DNA of 64,000 bases from Aquitalea sp. LB_tupeE (GTDB lineage: Bacteria > Pseudomonadota > Gammaproteobacteria > Burkholderiales > Chromobacteriaceae). This document shows positions 1 through 8,409 of this stretch, piece by piece; position 1 is the stretch's first letter, and each line of letters opens with the position of its first letter. The stretch lies in assembly GCF_013391415.1 (NCBI RefSeq), contig NZ_JACAXB010000034.1, positions 62,001 to 126,000 on the forward strand, read 5' to 3'. The notes beneath the pieces were generated by a model, which ran no database searches, was not told the DNA's origin, and saw only the letters and a list, made by a program, of their open reading frames with translations. Position numbers and translations under genes: made by a program.

Positions 1-6
1 AGCCTT

Positions 7-207
7 TCATGCAGCCACAGCAGCGTCACCCACTGACTTGGGCCTCCCTGTGTAGCGGCCTTCAATCTTGGCAACCTCAATCTCTCTGCGCTGCATCTCC
101 TTGCGGTTCACATAGTCCACTTCAGCCTGTGCAGCCATGAAGGCCAGGACAGCATCACGGGTTGCCTTGGCAAGCAGACCAATATAGTCAAACAAGCGTA
201 TGTCCAC
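7..207 (-). pseudogene. Serine recombinase (resolvase/invertase) fragment
   Basis: The 66 residues resemble the middle of a serine recombinase: the long helix after the catalytic domain (AFMAAQAEVDY, then KEMQRREIEVAKIEGRYTGR) matches the family's 'AEFERxLIxERQxxGIxxAKxxGxYxGR' pattern. The N-terminal part with the catalytic serine is missing: reading upstream in frame meets a TGA at about 234. The C-terminal helix-turn-helix is also missing, because translation stops 16 residues after YTGR. The start given is a GTG with no obvious ribosome binding site. It is probably a decayed remnant of a mobile element and not functional. The family call is by pattern only. Confidence 0.55.
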
Positions 208-267
208 AGGTGATAGAATATGCTTTACGCATCACCACTAACCCACACCGTATCGGAATAGCAAAAG

Positions 268-471
268 ATGGACGTTCTCCAAGTGGCACAAGGAGAGTTA
301 CAAGCAGCAATCCTCCTTGCCAAGGAAATCTCCGGACTCACATCGAGTGCAGCAGAGAAGTTGAGACTGGAAATGCTGGAAACACTCTTACGCGATGTGC
401 ACCAGCAACTGGATGAAGCACAACACCAGTTCAATGTTGTCGAAGGACGTGATCACGCAAGCTTGATCTAG
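268..471 (+). CDS. Small hypothetical protein (67 aa)
   Basis: I do not recognise this protein. It is predicted to be almost entirely helical and charged (e.g. EKLRLEMLETLLRDVHQQLD), with no signal peptide or membrane segment. No good ribosome binding site lies before the ATG. It sits between a recombinase remnant and a chemoreceptor gene, so it may be cargo of the decayed element or not a gene at all. Confidence 0.35.
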   Translation: MDVLQVAQGELQAAILLAKEISGLTSSAAEKLRLEMLETLLRDVHQQLDEAQHQFNVVEGRDHASLI

Positions 472-503
472 CCCCCCACCCGCCGCCTTCACCACAACCT
501 CTA

Positions 504-546
504 AAAGCCATTGATGATCAGTAATCTGCTGGTCTTCAATGGCTTC
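504..546. repeat. Imperfect inverted repeat (hairpin)
   Basis: The arms AAAGCCATTGATGATCAG (504-521) and its near complement (529-546) pair with three mismatches around a 7-base loop. A short T-rich stretch follows on the plus strand. It may terminate the small ORF ending at 471 or be an end of the decayed element. The rest of the 472-759 gap shows no convincing gene. Confidence 0.4.
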
Positions 547-705
547 TTTCATGCCCATATTGTCGAATAGCACCAGCAATTTCAGTAGCGGGTTTTGCCG
601 CTGTCGGCCCCAAATTGGCCCCACGTTTTTCCACATTTAATCCTGCTGGATCAAATTTCCACCCATCGTGGGTAACAACTCACCTGACCGGGATGCTCAG
701 GACAT

Positions 706-743
706 GCTCCACGGCACGGCCACTCGCAACAGCACCGTGGAGC
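706..743. terminator. 9-bp perfect inverted repeat downstream of the PAS chemoreceptor
   Basis: GCTCCACGG (706-714) and CCGTGGAGC (735-743) pair perfectly around a 20-base loop, 17 bases past the stop codon of the minus-strand chemoreceptor gene. No T-run follows, so it is at best a weak or Rho-assisted terminator. Confidence 0.3.
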
Positions 744-759
744 CAAAGCGGCATAATGC

Positions 760-2079
760 TTACTGATAACCCTTGTCCAGCGCCAGTTGCTGGATAGCGG
801 TGACAACCGATTCCGCGCCGGTTCTGATCTGGCTGATGACTTCACCCACCTTGTTGACCTGACCGACACTGCCTTCTACCAAATGCTTGATCTGGTCCAT
901 ATTGCTGACGGCCTTGCCAGTTTGCAGCTGGATGGCATTCACCATGCCGGAAATCTCGGCAGTAGACAGTGAGGTGCGCTCGGCCAGTTTGCGTACTTCG
1001 TCTGCCACGACGGCAAAGCCACGGCCGGTTTCGCCTGCGCGGGCAGCTTCGATGGCTGCATTGAGCGCCAGCAGATTGGTTTGGTCTGCAATATCCTTGA
1101 TGGTTTGGACAATGGTGCCAATTTGCTGGGAGTGCTCGCCCAGCGATTGCACACCCTGCGCCGCAGTGGCGATTTCATTGGCCATGGTTTCGATATTGTT
1201 CACGCTTTCGCTGATGTTCTTGACCCCTTCTTCTGCCCAGTGACGGGTTTGTTGCGAGGTATTGAAAGCAAACAGGGCGCTGTCCCGTTCCTGTTTTTGC
1301 GCGGCAATATTGGCGGTGATGTCTGTCGCAAACTTGATGATGGAAACAACCTGGCCATGATCATCAAACACCGGATTGTAACTGGCTTCCAGCCAGCGCT
1401 CGCTACCGTCACGGGCAATACGCAATACCTGGCCGGAGTAAAACTGCCCACTGCGCAACTGCTCCCACAGCTGGATGTATTCGCGGCTTTGCGCATATTC
1501 CATGGTGCACAGGCGGCGGTGGTGCTGACCGATCAGCTCGGATTCCTGGTATCCCATGGTGCGCAGGAAATTGGGGTTGACCATGCGAATTACCCCGTCA
1601 ATCGAAAATTCGATGCTGGCCATCACCCGGTTCATGGCGGCCAGCACGGCCTTGTTGCGTAATTCTTCCTCCACACGCAGGGTAATGTCCGCGGCAAACT
1701 TCACAAAGCCACACACCTGGCCCTGCTCGTTCTTGATGGGATTGTAAGTGGCTTCCAGCCAGACGACCTTGCCATCGCGCCGCAGGCGCTTGACCCTGCC
1801 GGCAAACGGACTACCTTTGCGCAGGCTGTTCCAGAAGGCCTGATATTCGCTGGAGTTGGCATAGCTTGCTTCGCAAAAGGTGCGATGATTCATGCCAGGT
1901 AGTACTTCGGCGGAATAGCCCATCACCTGCTGAAAGGCATGGTTGGATTCCACCACATTTGCATTCATGTCAAAGGTGACCCTGGCCATGGACAAACCAA
2001 TTGCATCCAGCACTGCTTTTTGCTGTGCAATCATACGCGCCTGGTTTTGGATGGTTTCTTTCAGCTTGCTATTGAACAT
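760..2079 (-). CDS. Soluble PAS-PAS methyl-accepting chemotaxis protein (BdlA-like)
   Basis: Cytoplasmic chemoreceptor of 439 residues without any membrane segment. Two similar PAS domains (about 20-140 and 142-262), each ending in a 'WLEASYNP...VxxxxKFATDIT' block, are followed by a signalling domain (about 275-430) with the highly conserved tip [18 protein letters not shown]. This is the architecture of Pseudomonas BdlA, which senses redox or energy state and promotes biofilm dispersal; PAS domains of this kind often bind haem or flavin. No C-terminal CheR-tethering pentapeptide is present. A perfect Fur-box palindrome lies about 75 bases upstream, suggesting iron control. The ATG at 2079 follows a good purine-rich site (AAGGAGAG). 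The specific BdlA role is inference. Confidence 0.9.
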   Translation of the reverse strand: MFNSKLKETIQNQARMIAQQKAVLDAIGLSMARVTFDMNANVVESNHAFQQVMGYSAEVLPGMNHRTFCEASYANSSEYQAFWNSLRKGSPFAGRVKRLRRDGKVVWLEATYNPIKNEQGQVCGFVKFAADITLRVEEELRNKAVLAAMNRVMASIEFSIDGVIRMVNPNFLRTMGYQESELIGQHHRRLCTMEYAQSREYIQLWEQLRSGQFYSGQVLRIARDGSERWLEASYNPVFDDHGQVVSIIKFATDITANIAAQKQERDSALFAFNTSQQTRHWAEEGVKNISESVNNIETMANEIATAAQGVQSLGEHSQQIGTIVQTIKDIADQTNLLALNAAIEAARAGETGRGFAVVADEVRKLAERTSLSTAEISGMVNAIQLQTGKAVSNMDQIKHLVEGSVGQVNKVGEVISQIRTGAESVVTAIQQLALDKGYQ

Positions 2080-2153
2080 GATTATCTCTCCTTGGCGGGT
2101 GGGTGTTTATCAGGGATGAATTGTTCGTGGAATTTGTAATATTTCTTACAAAC

Positions 2154-2168
2154 TGATAATCATTATCA
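2154..2168. promoter_or_regulatory. Fur box (perfect 7-1-7 palindrome)
   Basis: TGATAATCATTATCA is a perfect 7-1-7 inverted repeat identical to the canonical Fur heptamer pair. It lies 75 bases upstream of the minus-strand PAS chemoreceptor start and about 495 bases upstream of the plus-strand chemoreceptor, so it most likely controls the former. The remaining 2169-2662 stretch is AT-richer than the genes and shows no gene I would support. Confidence 0.7.
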
Positions 2169-2662
2169 TTTAAACTACGACGCAAGCCCCACCTTCCGCA
2201 ATACTCTTCGCACTTCTTTTCTCCACTATCGTTGCCTGTCGTAGAACATGGCACACAAGAAACAGCCATCAAGCCAAAATGCTTTTATTTTCATGACATG
2301 TGTTATTGGTTCATCACCAATATATTCATTAAAAATACAGCACCTCCGCACTGTAACCACGCCCGGCGCAACTACATGTCACCGCCCTCCCTGTGCATTA
2401 AATACATGGCAGGGTGACAGCGCATGATTCAGTCATGGGCTGATTATCTTGGCGAACGCAAACCAGCGCAGTGCGTCATCCATTGGCAAGTCTGCGGCAT
2501 GAAGTCGTCTCATTTGCCATCCCGGCTATGCCATATGCAGCGCAACACGATACTGCATTCATCTATACACTCCATTTCCTATCAGAAACTGCATATTCCT
2601 TTTGCCGCTTCTTGTGTATTCTGTCCGACAAAACCATTTATCAAGCTTTGGCTGGAGCATAT

Positions 2663-4669
2663 ATGTCTTCATCATCGGTAAAGAAAACCATGATTCTGGG
2701 TGCGGTGCTGGTTGCCGGCCTGCTGCTGACGGGCAGTGCCGTTACCTGGTGGACCAATAATCTGCAACGTCAGGCCGATGACGAGGTGGAGCGGTATAAA
2801 CAAGCCAGCCTGGTGTTCAAGGACACCCGTTTTAACGTGGTGCAGATTCAGCAGTTTCTGACAGATGCAGGTGCCACGGGCGAAGGGCCGGACGATTACC
2901 GCGATGCTGCGGAAAACCTCAAGCAGGCCATGCAGAACCTGGATGTGCTGCAAACCATGTTGCCGGAAGTGGCAAGCGAGGTAGGACAGATCAAGCCTTT
3001 GGTACAAGCCCTGCACCAGACCGGGGTAAAAATGGCCGAGGCTTATATCCATCAGGGGCGCGAGGCTGGCAATGCCATCATGAAGGCAAAAGGCAATGGC
3101 TTTGATGATTCAACCGAAGCCATCAACAAGAGCCTGGACCAGTTGGCGCAAAGCCTGGCAAACAAGAGCAAGCAAACCCAGCAGTACAAAACCACGGTGC
3201 GCGACAATGCCGTGCTGGCATATGGCTTGATTGCCATTCTCACCACGTTGAGTGTGCTGGGCATCAGCCTGCTGCAATACCGTCGCCTGCTGCGGATTCT
3301 GGGCGGGGAGCCCGCCTACGCAGCCAGCATTGCCAACACCATTGCCGCTGGCAATCTGGCCGTGGATATCATCGACCGCTCCGGTCATGACCACAGCCTG
3401 CTGGCCGCCATGCGTCACATGGCCGAACAATTAACCTTGTACATGCGCAAGATTGACCTGAACACCAAGCAGGTGGTGCAGTCCTCCTACCAGATTTCAG
3501 ACATCTCCAGCCATATTGCCGATACCTCCAATGAGGAGGAGCAGCATTCTGCCGCGGTGCGTCAGGCCACGTCAGACCTGTCACAAACCGCCAGAATCGT
3601 GCTGGACCTTGCCGGCAGCGTGACCGAACACGCGGACAAGGCGCGCAAGAGTGCGCACGAAAGCATGTCCACCATGCGTGACAACATCCGTGAGATGGAT
3701 GCAGCAGTCGCCGAAGCACACCACGCCGAAACCCGCATTGTGGCGCTGGGAGAAGCCAACCAGAAAATCCAGGTGATTACCCAATCCATTGCCAGCATCA
3801 CCGACCAGACCAATCTGCTGGCGCTGAATGCGGCTATCGAGGCGGCACGCGCGGGTGAACACGGCCGTGGCTTTGCCGTGGTGGCCGACGAAGTGCGCAA
3901 GCTGGCACAAAATGCGGCGAAAGCCACCGATGAAATTACCCAGATCATCAACAGCCTGGGTTCGCTGATTCAGGAAAACACCGAATCGGTACAAGGCATC
4001 ATCAGCAGCACGCGGCTGGGTATGGAAAAGGCCGAGCAGGCCAGCCAGTCCATCAACGGGCTGGTGGAGGATATTGAAGGCAATGTGACGGCGGCCCGGC
4101 AAATCGGCGCAGCCAGCCAGGAACAGATGGCGCGGCTGGAAACCATGCGCGGTCAACTGGAAACCCTGCTGACCACGCTAAGTGACAATGCCTACAAAGT
4201 GCATACCACCGGGGCCATCAGCGAAGTGCTGTTTCGCACCTCCACCGATTTGCGCACCATCATGGAGAGCTTCCAGTTCGACCAATCCAGCCAGATTCAG
4301 GCCATTGCCAACGACAACCGCAAACTGCCGCGTGTACGCCAGCACATTCTGGTGCAGGTAAAGGATGGCGACCAACTGCGCGACGCCATTACCGAAGACT
4401 TCAGCCTGTCCGGCATCAAGTTACGGCTGCCGCTGGCGCTGAACCGGGCAGAACACAGCCTGATGAAACTGAAGGTGCTGCTGCCACACGACAGCATTGA
4501 TGATTACCGCGAGCAGGCACCGCTACAACTGACTGGCCGGGTGAAATGGGTGCAGGCGGAGGCCAATGGCGAAATCTACGGCCTGGAATTTGTCGACATC
4601 AGCCCGCGCCAGCAGGAAGAGCTGAAATCCTGTTTCGAGTTCTTCAATCACAGCCACGAATATGACTGA
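2663..4669 (+). CDS. Transmembrane methyl-accepting chemotaxis protein with C-terminal PilZ domain
   Basis: Membrane chemoreceptor (668 aa from the ATG at 2663, which follows GGAG; an open frame extends upstream to 2471 but reads as unlikely protein). An N-terminal membrane helix (about 8-28), a helical periplasmic ligand domain (about 30-190) and a second helix (about 192-212) precede a long cytoplasmic coiled coil. The signalling tip [20 protein letters not shown] is at about 380-400. The last ~110 residues form a PilZ domain: the RxxxR motif reads RKLPR (about 553) and the second motif reads DFSLSG. Both are the residues that bind c-di-GMP in PilZ proteins. This suggests that chemotaxis output is modulated by c-di-GMP, as reported for Azospirillum Tlp1. 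Ligand unknown. Confidence 0.9.
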   Translation: MSSSSVKKTMILGAVLVAGLLLTGSAVTWWTNNLQRQADDEVERYKQASLVFKDTRFNVVQIQQFLTDAGATGEGPDDYRDAAENLKQAMQNLDVLQTMLPEVASEVGQIKPLVQALHQTGVKMAEAYIHQGREAGNAIMKAKGNGFDDSTEAINKSLDQLAQSLANKSKQTQQYKTTVRDNAVLAYGLIAILTTLSVLGISLLQYRRLLRILGGEPAYAASIANTIAAGNLAVDIIDRSGHDHSLLAAMRHMAEQLTLYMRKIDLNTKQVVQSSYQISDISSHIADTSNEEEQHSAAVRQATSDLSQTARIVLDLAGSVTEHADKARKSAHESMSTMRDNIREMDAAVAEAHHAETRIVALGEANQKIQVITQSIASITDQTNLLALNAAIEAARAGEHGRGFAVVADEVRKLAQNAAKATDEITQIINSLGSLIQENTESVQGIISSTRLGMEKAEQASQSINGLVEDIEGNVTAARQIGAASQEQMARLETMRGQLETLLTTLSDNAYKVHTTGAISEVLFRTSTDLRTIMESFQFDQSSQIQAIANDNRKLPRVRQHILVQVKDGDQLRDAITEDFSLSGIKLRLPLALNRAEHSLMKLKVLLPHDSIDDYREQAPLQLTGRVKWVQAEANGEIYGLEFVDISPRQQEELKSCFEFFNHSHEYD

Positions 4670-4755
4670 GCGCCGTGCTGAAGAAATCGGCATCACCCTG
4701 ATGAATGTGGCGGAGGTTTTTTCCGCTGCATGACAAAACTGTCCATGCGCCAAGG

Positions 4756-4783
4756 GGCAGGCACGCCACAAGGCCAGCCTGCC
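4756..4783. terminator. Possible bidirectional terminator hairpin between convergent genes
   Basis: GGCAGGC (4756-4762) and GCCTGCC (4777-4783) can pair between the convergent chemoreceptor and PLP-enzyme genes. No T-run follows on either strand, so this is weak. Confidence 0.25.
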
Positions 4784-4801
4784 TCATGTGCTTTGGATGG
4801 T

Positions 4802-6052
4802 TTAGCCCAGACTGGCAAATGCCTGTTCGAAGTCGGCAATCAGATCGCCCACTTCTTCCAGACCAACCGACACCCGCACCATGCCGTCCGGAATGTCCAT
4901 TTCCTTGCGTTTCTCCGGGCCGGCTTCCCAGAAAATGGTAGACGCCACAGGAATCACCAGGGTACGGGTATCCCCCAGCCCGGTGGCCTTGATCGGGACT
5001 TGCAGGGTATTGAGCAAGGTATTGGTTTGTGCGGCATCGTACAGTTCGAAAGACAGCAGCCAGGCATTACCACTGAACAGTTCACGGGCACGCTGGTATT
5101 GCGGGTGGCTGGGCAGGCCCGGATAGGACACCTTGCGCACTGCCGGGTGGGCTTCCAGGTATTCGGCCAGTTGCTGGGCGGTATTGCTGCAGTGCCCTAC
5201 GCGCAAGGCCAGTGTTTCCATGCCGATGGAAATCAGGTTGGCATGCTCGGACGACAGCGACGCACCCATGTCGCGCAAGGCTTTTTTGCGGATCTGGGTC
5301 AGGCCTTGCTGGGCGGCTGCGCCTTTGCGGTAGTCGTCCGCAATGTTCGGATAGGCCGACCAGTCGAACAGACCGGTATCAGTCACTGCGCCACCCAGTG
5401 CCGCACCATGACCGGCGAGGGTCTTGGTGAGCGAGTTCACCACCAGGCTGGCACCTACACTGGCCGGGTTAAACAAGGCGGGCGAGGTAATGGTGTTGTC
5501 CACCACATACACCAGGCCATGGGACTGGCACAGCTGGCCTATGCCTTGCAGGTCGGCAATCTGGGTGCCGGGGTTGGCAATGGTTTCCACAAACACCATG
5601 CGGGTGGCCGGGGTCAGCGCAGCGGCCACACTGCCTGCCGAGGCCATGTCCACCATGCTGACTTCCACACCAAACTGACGCAGGGTGCCCAGCAGGCTGT
5701 TGGTATTGCCGAACACATGGCGGCTGGACACGATATGGTCGCCGGCCTTCAGCAGGGACAGGAAGATAGCAGCAATCGCGCCCATGCCGGTGGCAAAACA
5801 GACCGTGCCAATGCCGCGTTCAATCTCGGTGATCTTGGCCTCCAGCGCGGCCGTGGTGGGCGTGCCCTGACGGGCATAGTTGAAGCCGCCTTTCTTGCTG
5901 CCCTGAAAAATGCCGATCAGGTCCTCCACGCTGTCCAGCCCGTACTGCACCGAATTATGCAGCGGGGCACGCAATGCGCCATATTCCATGCCAGCGCGGC
6001 GGTCGCGATGCACGATGGTGGTGGAGAGGCCCTGCTTGTCTGTTTTACTCAT
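4802..6052 (-). CDS. Cystathionine gamma-synthase family PLP-dependent enzyme
   Basis: Cytoplasmic fold-type I PLP enzyme of the Cys/Met metabolism family (416 aa, normal length). The PLP-binding lysine is K210 in SLTKTLAGHG, the aspartate contacting the PLP ring is D185 in VVDNT, and the phosphate-binding YAR (59-61) and ATGMGA (87-92) motifs are present. Family members catalyse beta- or gamma-elimination or replacement on cystathionine, methionine or O-acyl-homoserine. The sequence alone does not settle which reaction. The ATG at 6052 is preceded by AGGAAACAGG. It appears to be a single-gene transcript. A homocysteine methyltransferase gene is far away (46.8 kb), so no operon context helps. 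Confidence 0.85.
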   Translation of the reverse strand: MSKTDKQGLSTTIVHRDRRAGMEYGALRAPLHNSVQYGLDSVEDLIGIFQGSKKGGFNYARQGTPTTAALEAKITEIERGIGTVCFATGMGAIAAIFLSLLKAGDHIVSSRHVFGNTNSLLGTLRQFGVEVSMVDMASAGSVAAALTPATRMVFVETIANPGTQIADLQGIGQLCQSHGLVYVVDNTITSPALFNPASVGASLVVNSLTKTLAGHGAALGGAVTDTGLFDWSAYPNIADDYRKGAAAQQGLTQIRKKALRDMGASLSSEHANLISIGMETLALRVGHCSNTAQQLAEYLEAHPAVRKVSYPGLPSHPQYQRARELFSGNAWLLSFELYDAAQTNTLLNTLQVPIKATGLGDTRTLVIPVASTIFWEAGPEKRKEMDIPDGMVRVSVGLEEVGDLIADFEQAFASLG

Positions 6053-6108
6053 TATCCTGTTTCCTGATGACGGCCATGCACCTCCTGTCCGGAAGCGAAT
6101 GCCTGGTG

Positions 6109-6382
6109 TCAGCGGCCATGCCGCCTGTTTTTATCTGTCCGGTAATCGGCGTATTTTAGCGCTGCAGCAGCAGGAAATTCTGCCATGTTCTTGCCATTGA
6201 TAAGCTGGGGCAAACCCGCTGCCAGTAGCTGTGCGGCCTGGGCGCGGGATATTGATGGCTCCGGCCGCATATGCACCAGCAAACCCGGCGGGCTCGCGCA
6301 CATCCACCAGCAGCGCAGTAGCCGGTGGTAATGCTGCTGGCTTGCCGGCACCGCGCAGCAGCCGGGAAATGAAATTGGACAT
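6109..6382 (-). pseudogene. Rhodanese-like domain gene with internal deletion
   Basis: From an ATG at 6382 with a good site (AAGGAC) the frame encodes MSNFISRLLRG ... LLVDVREPAGFAGAYAAGAINIP, the first half of a single-domain rhodanese. Immediately after INIP the frame is lost. In the next frame the typical rhodanese C-terminus continues as RAQAAQLLAAGLPQLINGK, then MAEF. The roughly 15-20 residues that normally separate these halves, including the catalytic-cysteine loop (consensus CRSGxRS), are absent. An internal deletion with frameshift therefore removed the active site. It is very likely non-functional for sulfur transfer. Confidence 0.75.
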
Positions 6383-6559
6383 GCTGTCCTTGATCGGGTG
6401 TGTCCCTGCGCCTGACAACATGCCGGGGCGCGAACAGGCCATATTTTAACCAGAGCCAGCGGCAGATGCCCGGCTTCTTTGGCAAAAAACGGCGGACTGG
6501 CCGCCATCGACATGACCGGAACAGCGCAAACCATCAGTCGTGACGGATAGGCGGAAATG

Positions 6560-6586
6560 ACAATGGCCGGGAAACCCGGCCATTGT
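6560..6586 (-). terminator. Intrinsic terminator-like hairpin (12-bp perfect stem)
   Basis: ACAATGGCCGGG (6560-6571) pairs perfectly with CCCGGCCATTGT (6575-6586) around an AAA loop. It lies 26 bases past the stop codon of the small minus-strand gene ending at 6612. The T-tract on the minus strand is short (TCATTTCC). Confidence 0.65.
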
Positions 6587-6611
6587 GGTGTGCTGCCAAC
6601 TGGACTGCCTG

Positions 6612-6788
6612 TTAATGTGCGGTGGCAGATACTACAGGCATAAGCGCAGGTGCCGACGGCAAACAGCCGGTTTCCAGCAACAGGTTTTCAATATGCTGCA
6701 ACTGTGCCCGTGCTTCTTTTACTTTTTCGTCCAGTACAAAAAATTCCAGCGTGTAGGCTTCAATCTTGATGCCGTCGCGGTTTGTCAT
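6612..6788 (-). CDS. Small hypothetical protein (58 aa)
   Basis: Not recognised. The start at ATG 6788 is chosen over an upstream start because AGGGGAAATCG precedes it and because the reading before it looks non-coding. The protein is acidic and helical in the middle (EFFVLDEKVKEARAQLQHIENLL) with a hydrophobic alanine-rich tail; no signal peptide. A strong hairpin downstream supports a real short transcript. Confidence 0.55.
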   Translation of the reverse strand: MTNRDGIKIEAYTLEFFVLDEKVKEARAQLQHIENLLLETGCLPSAPALMPVVSATAH

Positions 6789-6875
6789 CGATTTCCCCTT
6801 ATGCTTTGTTTGGGTATTTATCGACGCAGGTAACAAAACCTTGAGCAGCACTATAGAAAAAGATGAAAAATTTGT

Positions 6876-8111
6876 TCATTTGCTAGCGGCATCCGCGTCG
6901 CGACAGGCAGCCGGACGCAGCGCAGGGCGGGTTTGCTGCGGGTCGAATTGACACCATTGCAGGCCGCGCTCGGTCAGCGACAACCAATCCAGTCGCCCAT
7001 CGCTGCGGGGCAGGCCGACACTACCCAAGGGCCGCCAGGCCACCGGCCGCCCCTTGCGCTCTGCCAGCAGGCCTTGCCATTGCAGGCTGTCCAGCCCGGC
7101 CAGCAACTGCATCAGCTGGCCGTCCGCCGTGGGGGTAAACACGGTATTGCCGCTCACCATCAGCCCGGCCTCGCGCACCGTGGCGGGCAGGCAGTCAAGG
7201 CGGGCTTTGACTTCACCGGTACTGTTCAGCAGCCAGGCCACCCCTTGTCCCTTGATGGTGGCCAGCAGCATAAAGCGTGACACCGCAGGCAGCCAGGTCA
7301 GATTGTAGTGGTATAGCTGCAAGCCAGCGGACAGCAGCCGGATGTCGCTGAGGCTGCCGCGCTGCGGGTCCAGCACCGCCATGTTCAGCTGGCCGGTTTT
7401 CTGTCCATTGGTGATTTGCTGCCACACCAGCAAAGCAGTGCGCTCGCCACCGGCCAGCATGGGCCACCAGGCCCGCTGTTCGTCCACCACATCTATCGAC
7501 TGCAGGATTTCACCCTGCCCGTCGTAAACCTGCAGGTATACCCCGTTGCCGCTGCCCTGCCCGTTCACCCCGTCGCCATCCACCCAGCCATCGGAATAAA
7601 ACAGTACAAAGCGCTCGCCCACCGCCGCCACATGGCCGGAATGCCCGCCTGGGACTGCGGTTTGCGGATAGGGCTTGATCGGCTGCAAGGCGGCATCGTA
7701 AACCCCGTAGCGCTGGCTGACTTCGTCTTTGCTGTTCCAGCCATCTTCAAAAGTCAGCATCACATGGCCACTGCGGTTGCGCGCGGCGGAAACCGGCTCC
7801 TGCGCTTCCGGTCTGGCAATCAGGATTTGCGGCTGGCCTTGCGCACCTTCATCGGCACGCCAATGCAGTAGATAGACATCATGCTGCCAGTGGCCCAGTG
7901 CATTTTCCCCTCGCGGCGGCAGGCCGGCACTGCTGAAAAACACATCGTAGTCGCCGCTCTGCCCTGCGGGTAGCGCCACCACGCCATGCATGTAACTGCG
8001 CAAGTCTTGCGGACTGCGCGGTGCGGCTTGCGTGTTTGCCAGCATCAGCAGGCTCAGGCACAAGCTGGCAAGGCTGTGTAAAAGCGTGGTGCAAATTGAG
8101 CGATGCAGCAT
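6876..8111 (-). CDS. Secreted protein of unknown function, possible beta-propeller
   Basis: Exported protein of 411 residues. An N-terminal signal peptide (about 1-29, LASLCLSLLMLANTQA then AP) is visible. The mature part is rich in aromatic/glycine strand-like blocks recurring about every 40-50 residues (GHVMLTFEDGW, RFVLFYSDGW, RTALLVWQQ, RFMLLATIKG), as in beta-propellers, and it has few cysteines. I do not recognise a named family and would not assign a substrate. It is monocistronic, with a divergent RidA-repeat gene beyond a ~300-base AT-rich gap. Confidence 0.7.
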   Translation of the reverse strand: MLHRSICTTLLHSLASLCLSLLMLANTQAAPRSPQDLRSYMHGVVALPAGQSGDYDVFFSSAGLPPRGENALGHWQHDVYLLHWRADEGAQGQPQILIARPEAQEPVSAARNRSGHVMLTFEDGWNSKDEVSQRYGVYDAALQPIKPYPQTAVPGGHSGHVAAVGERFVLFYSDGWVDGDGVNGQGSGNGVYLQVYDGQGEILQSIDVVDEQRAWWPMLAGGERTALLVWQQITNGQKTGQLNMAVLDPQRGSLSDIRLLSAGLQLYHYNLTWLPAVSRFMLLATIKGQGVAWLLNSTGEVKARLDCLPATVREAGLMVSGNTVFTPTADGQLMQLLAGLDSLQWQGLLAERKGRPVAWRPLGSVGLPRSDGRLDWLSLTERGLQWCQFDPQQTRPALRPAACRDADAASK

Positions 8112-8409
8112 GGTTGCTCCGTTCGTGAATCGGTTACCGGCCTGCTGTTACCACAAAACTTGAGAATTCCTGCCAGGACATTGCGCGAGCGCGCCGCCCG
8201 GTTTTCAGCCGGGGAAAACGGCGGATTTGGCGGCATGGCCTTTGCTTGATAAATATCAACATTCGCTTATTTACTAATAATAAGACTTCTCTTATATTCA
8301 CGTTTTCTTATCTGGTGGCTGCAAGCCGGTAGCAAACTGCGTCACGTACGCACAGGCAAGCCAAAGGTCAAGCCAAGCCACTCTTTCTCCGCACGAGGCA
8401 ATATATACC
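8112..8409. promoter_or_regulatory. Divergent intergenic region upstream of the triple-RidA gene
   Basis: The stretch 8245-8300 is distinctly AT-rich and carries small palindromes: GATAAATATC (8248-8257), and CTTATT (8266-8271) with AATAAG (8279-8284) around a 7-base spacer. These are candidate operator/promoter elements for the plus-strand gene. No specific regulator can be named and no gene is seen here. Confidence 0.3.

Noticed and set aside
388-636. 82-codon minus-strand ORF near the left edge
   Set aside because: Looked briefly like a mobile-element protein tail, but no family motif could be supported and it overlaps the hairpin and the small plus-strand ORF.
2471-2662. N-terminal extension of the PilZ chemoreceptor
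   Set aside because: The 64 extra residues are cysteine/histidine-rich and unlike a receptor N-terminus, whereas ATG 2663 has a binding site and is followed directly by the membrane helix.
4730-6067. 445-codon plus-strand open frame opposite the PLP enzyme
   Set aside because: Antisense shadow; the minus-strand frame has all the PLP-enzyme motifs.
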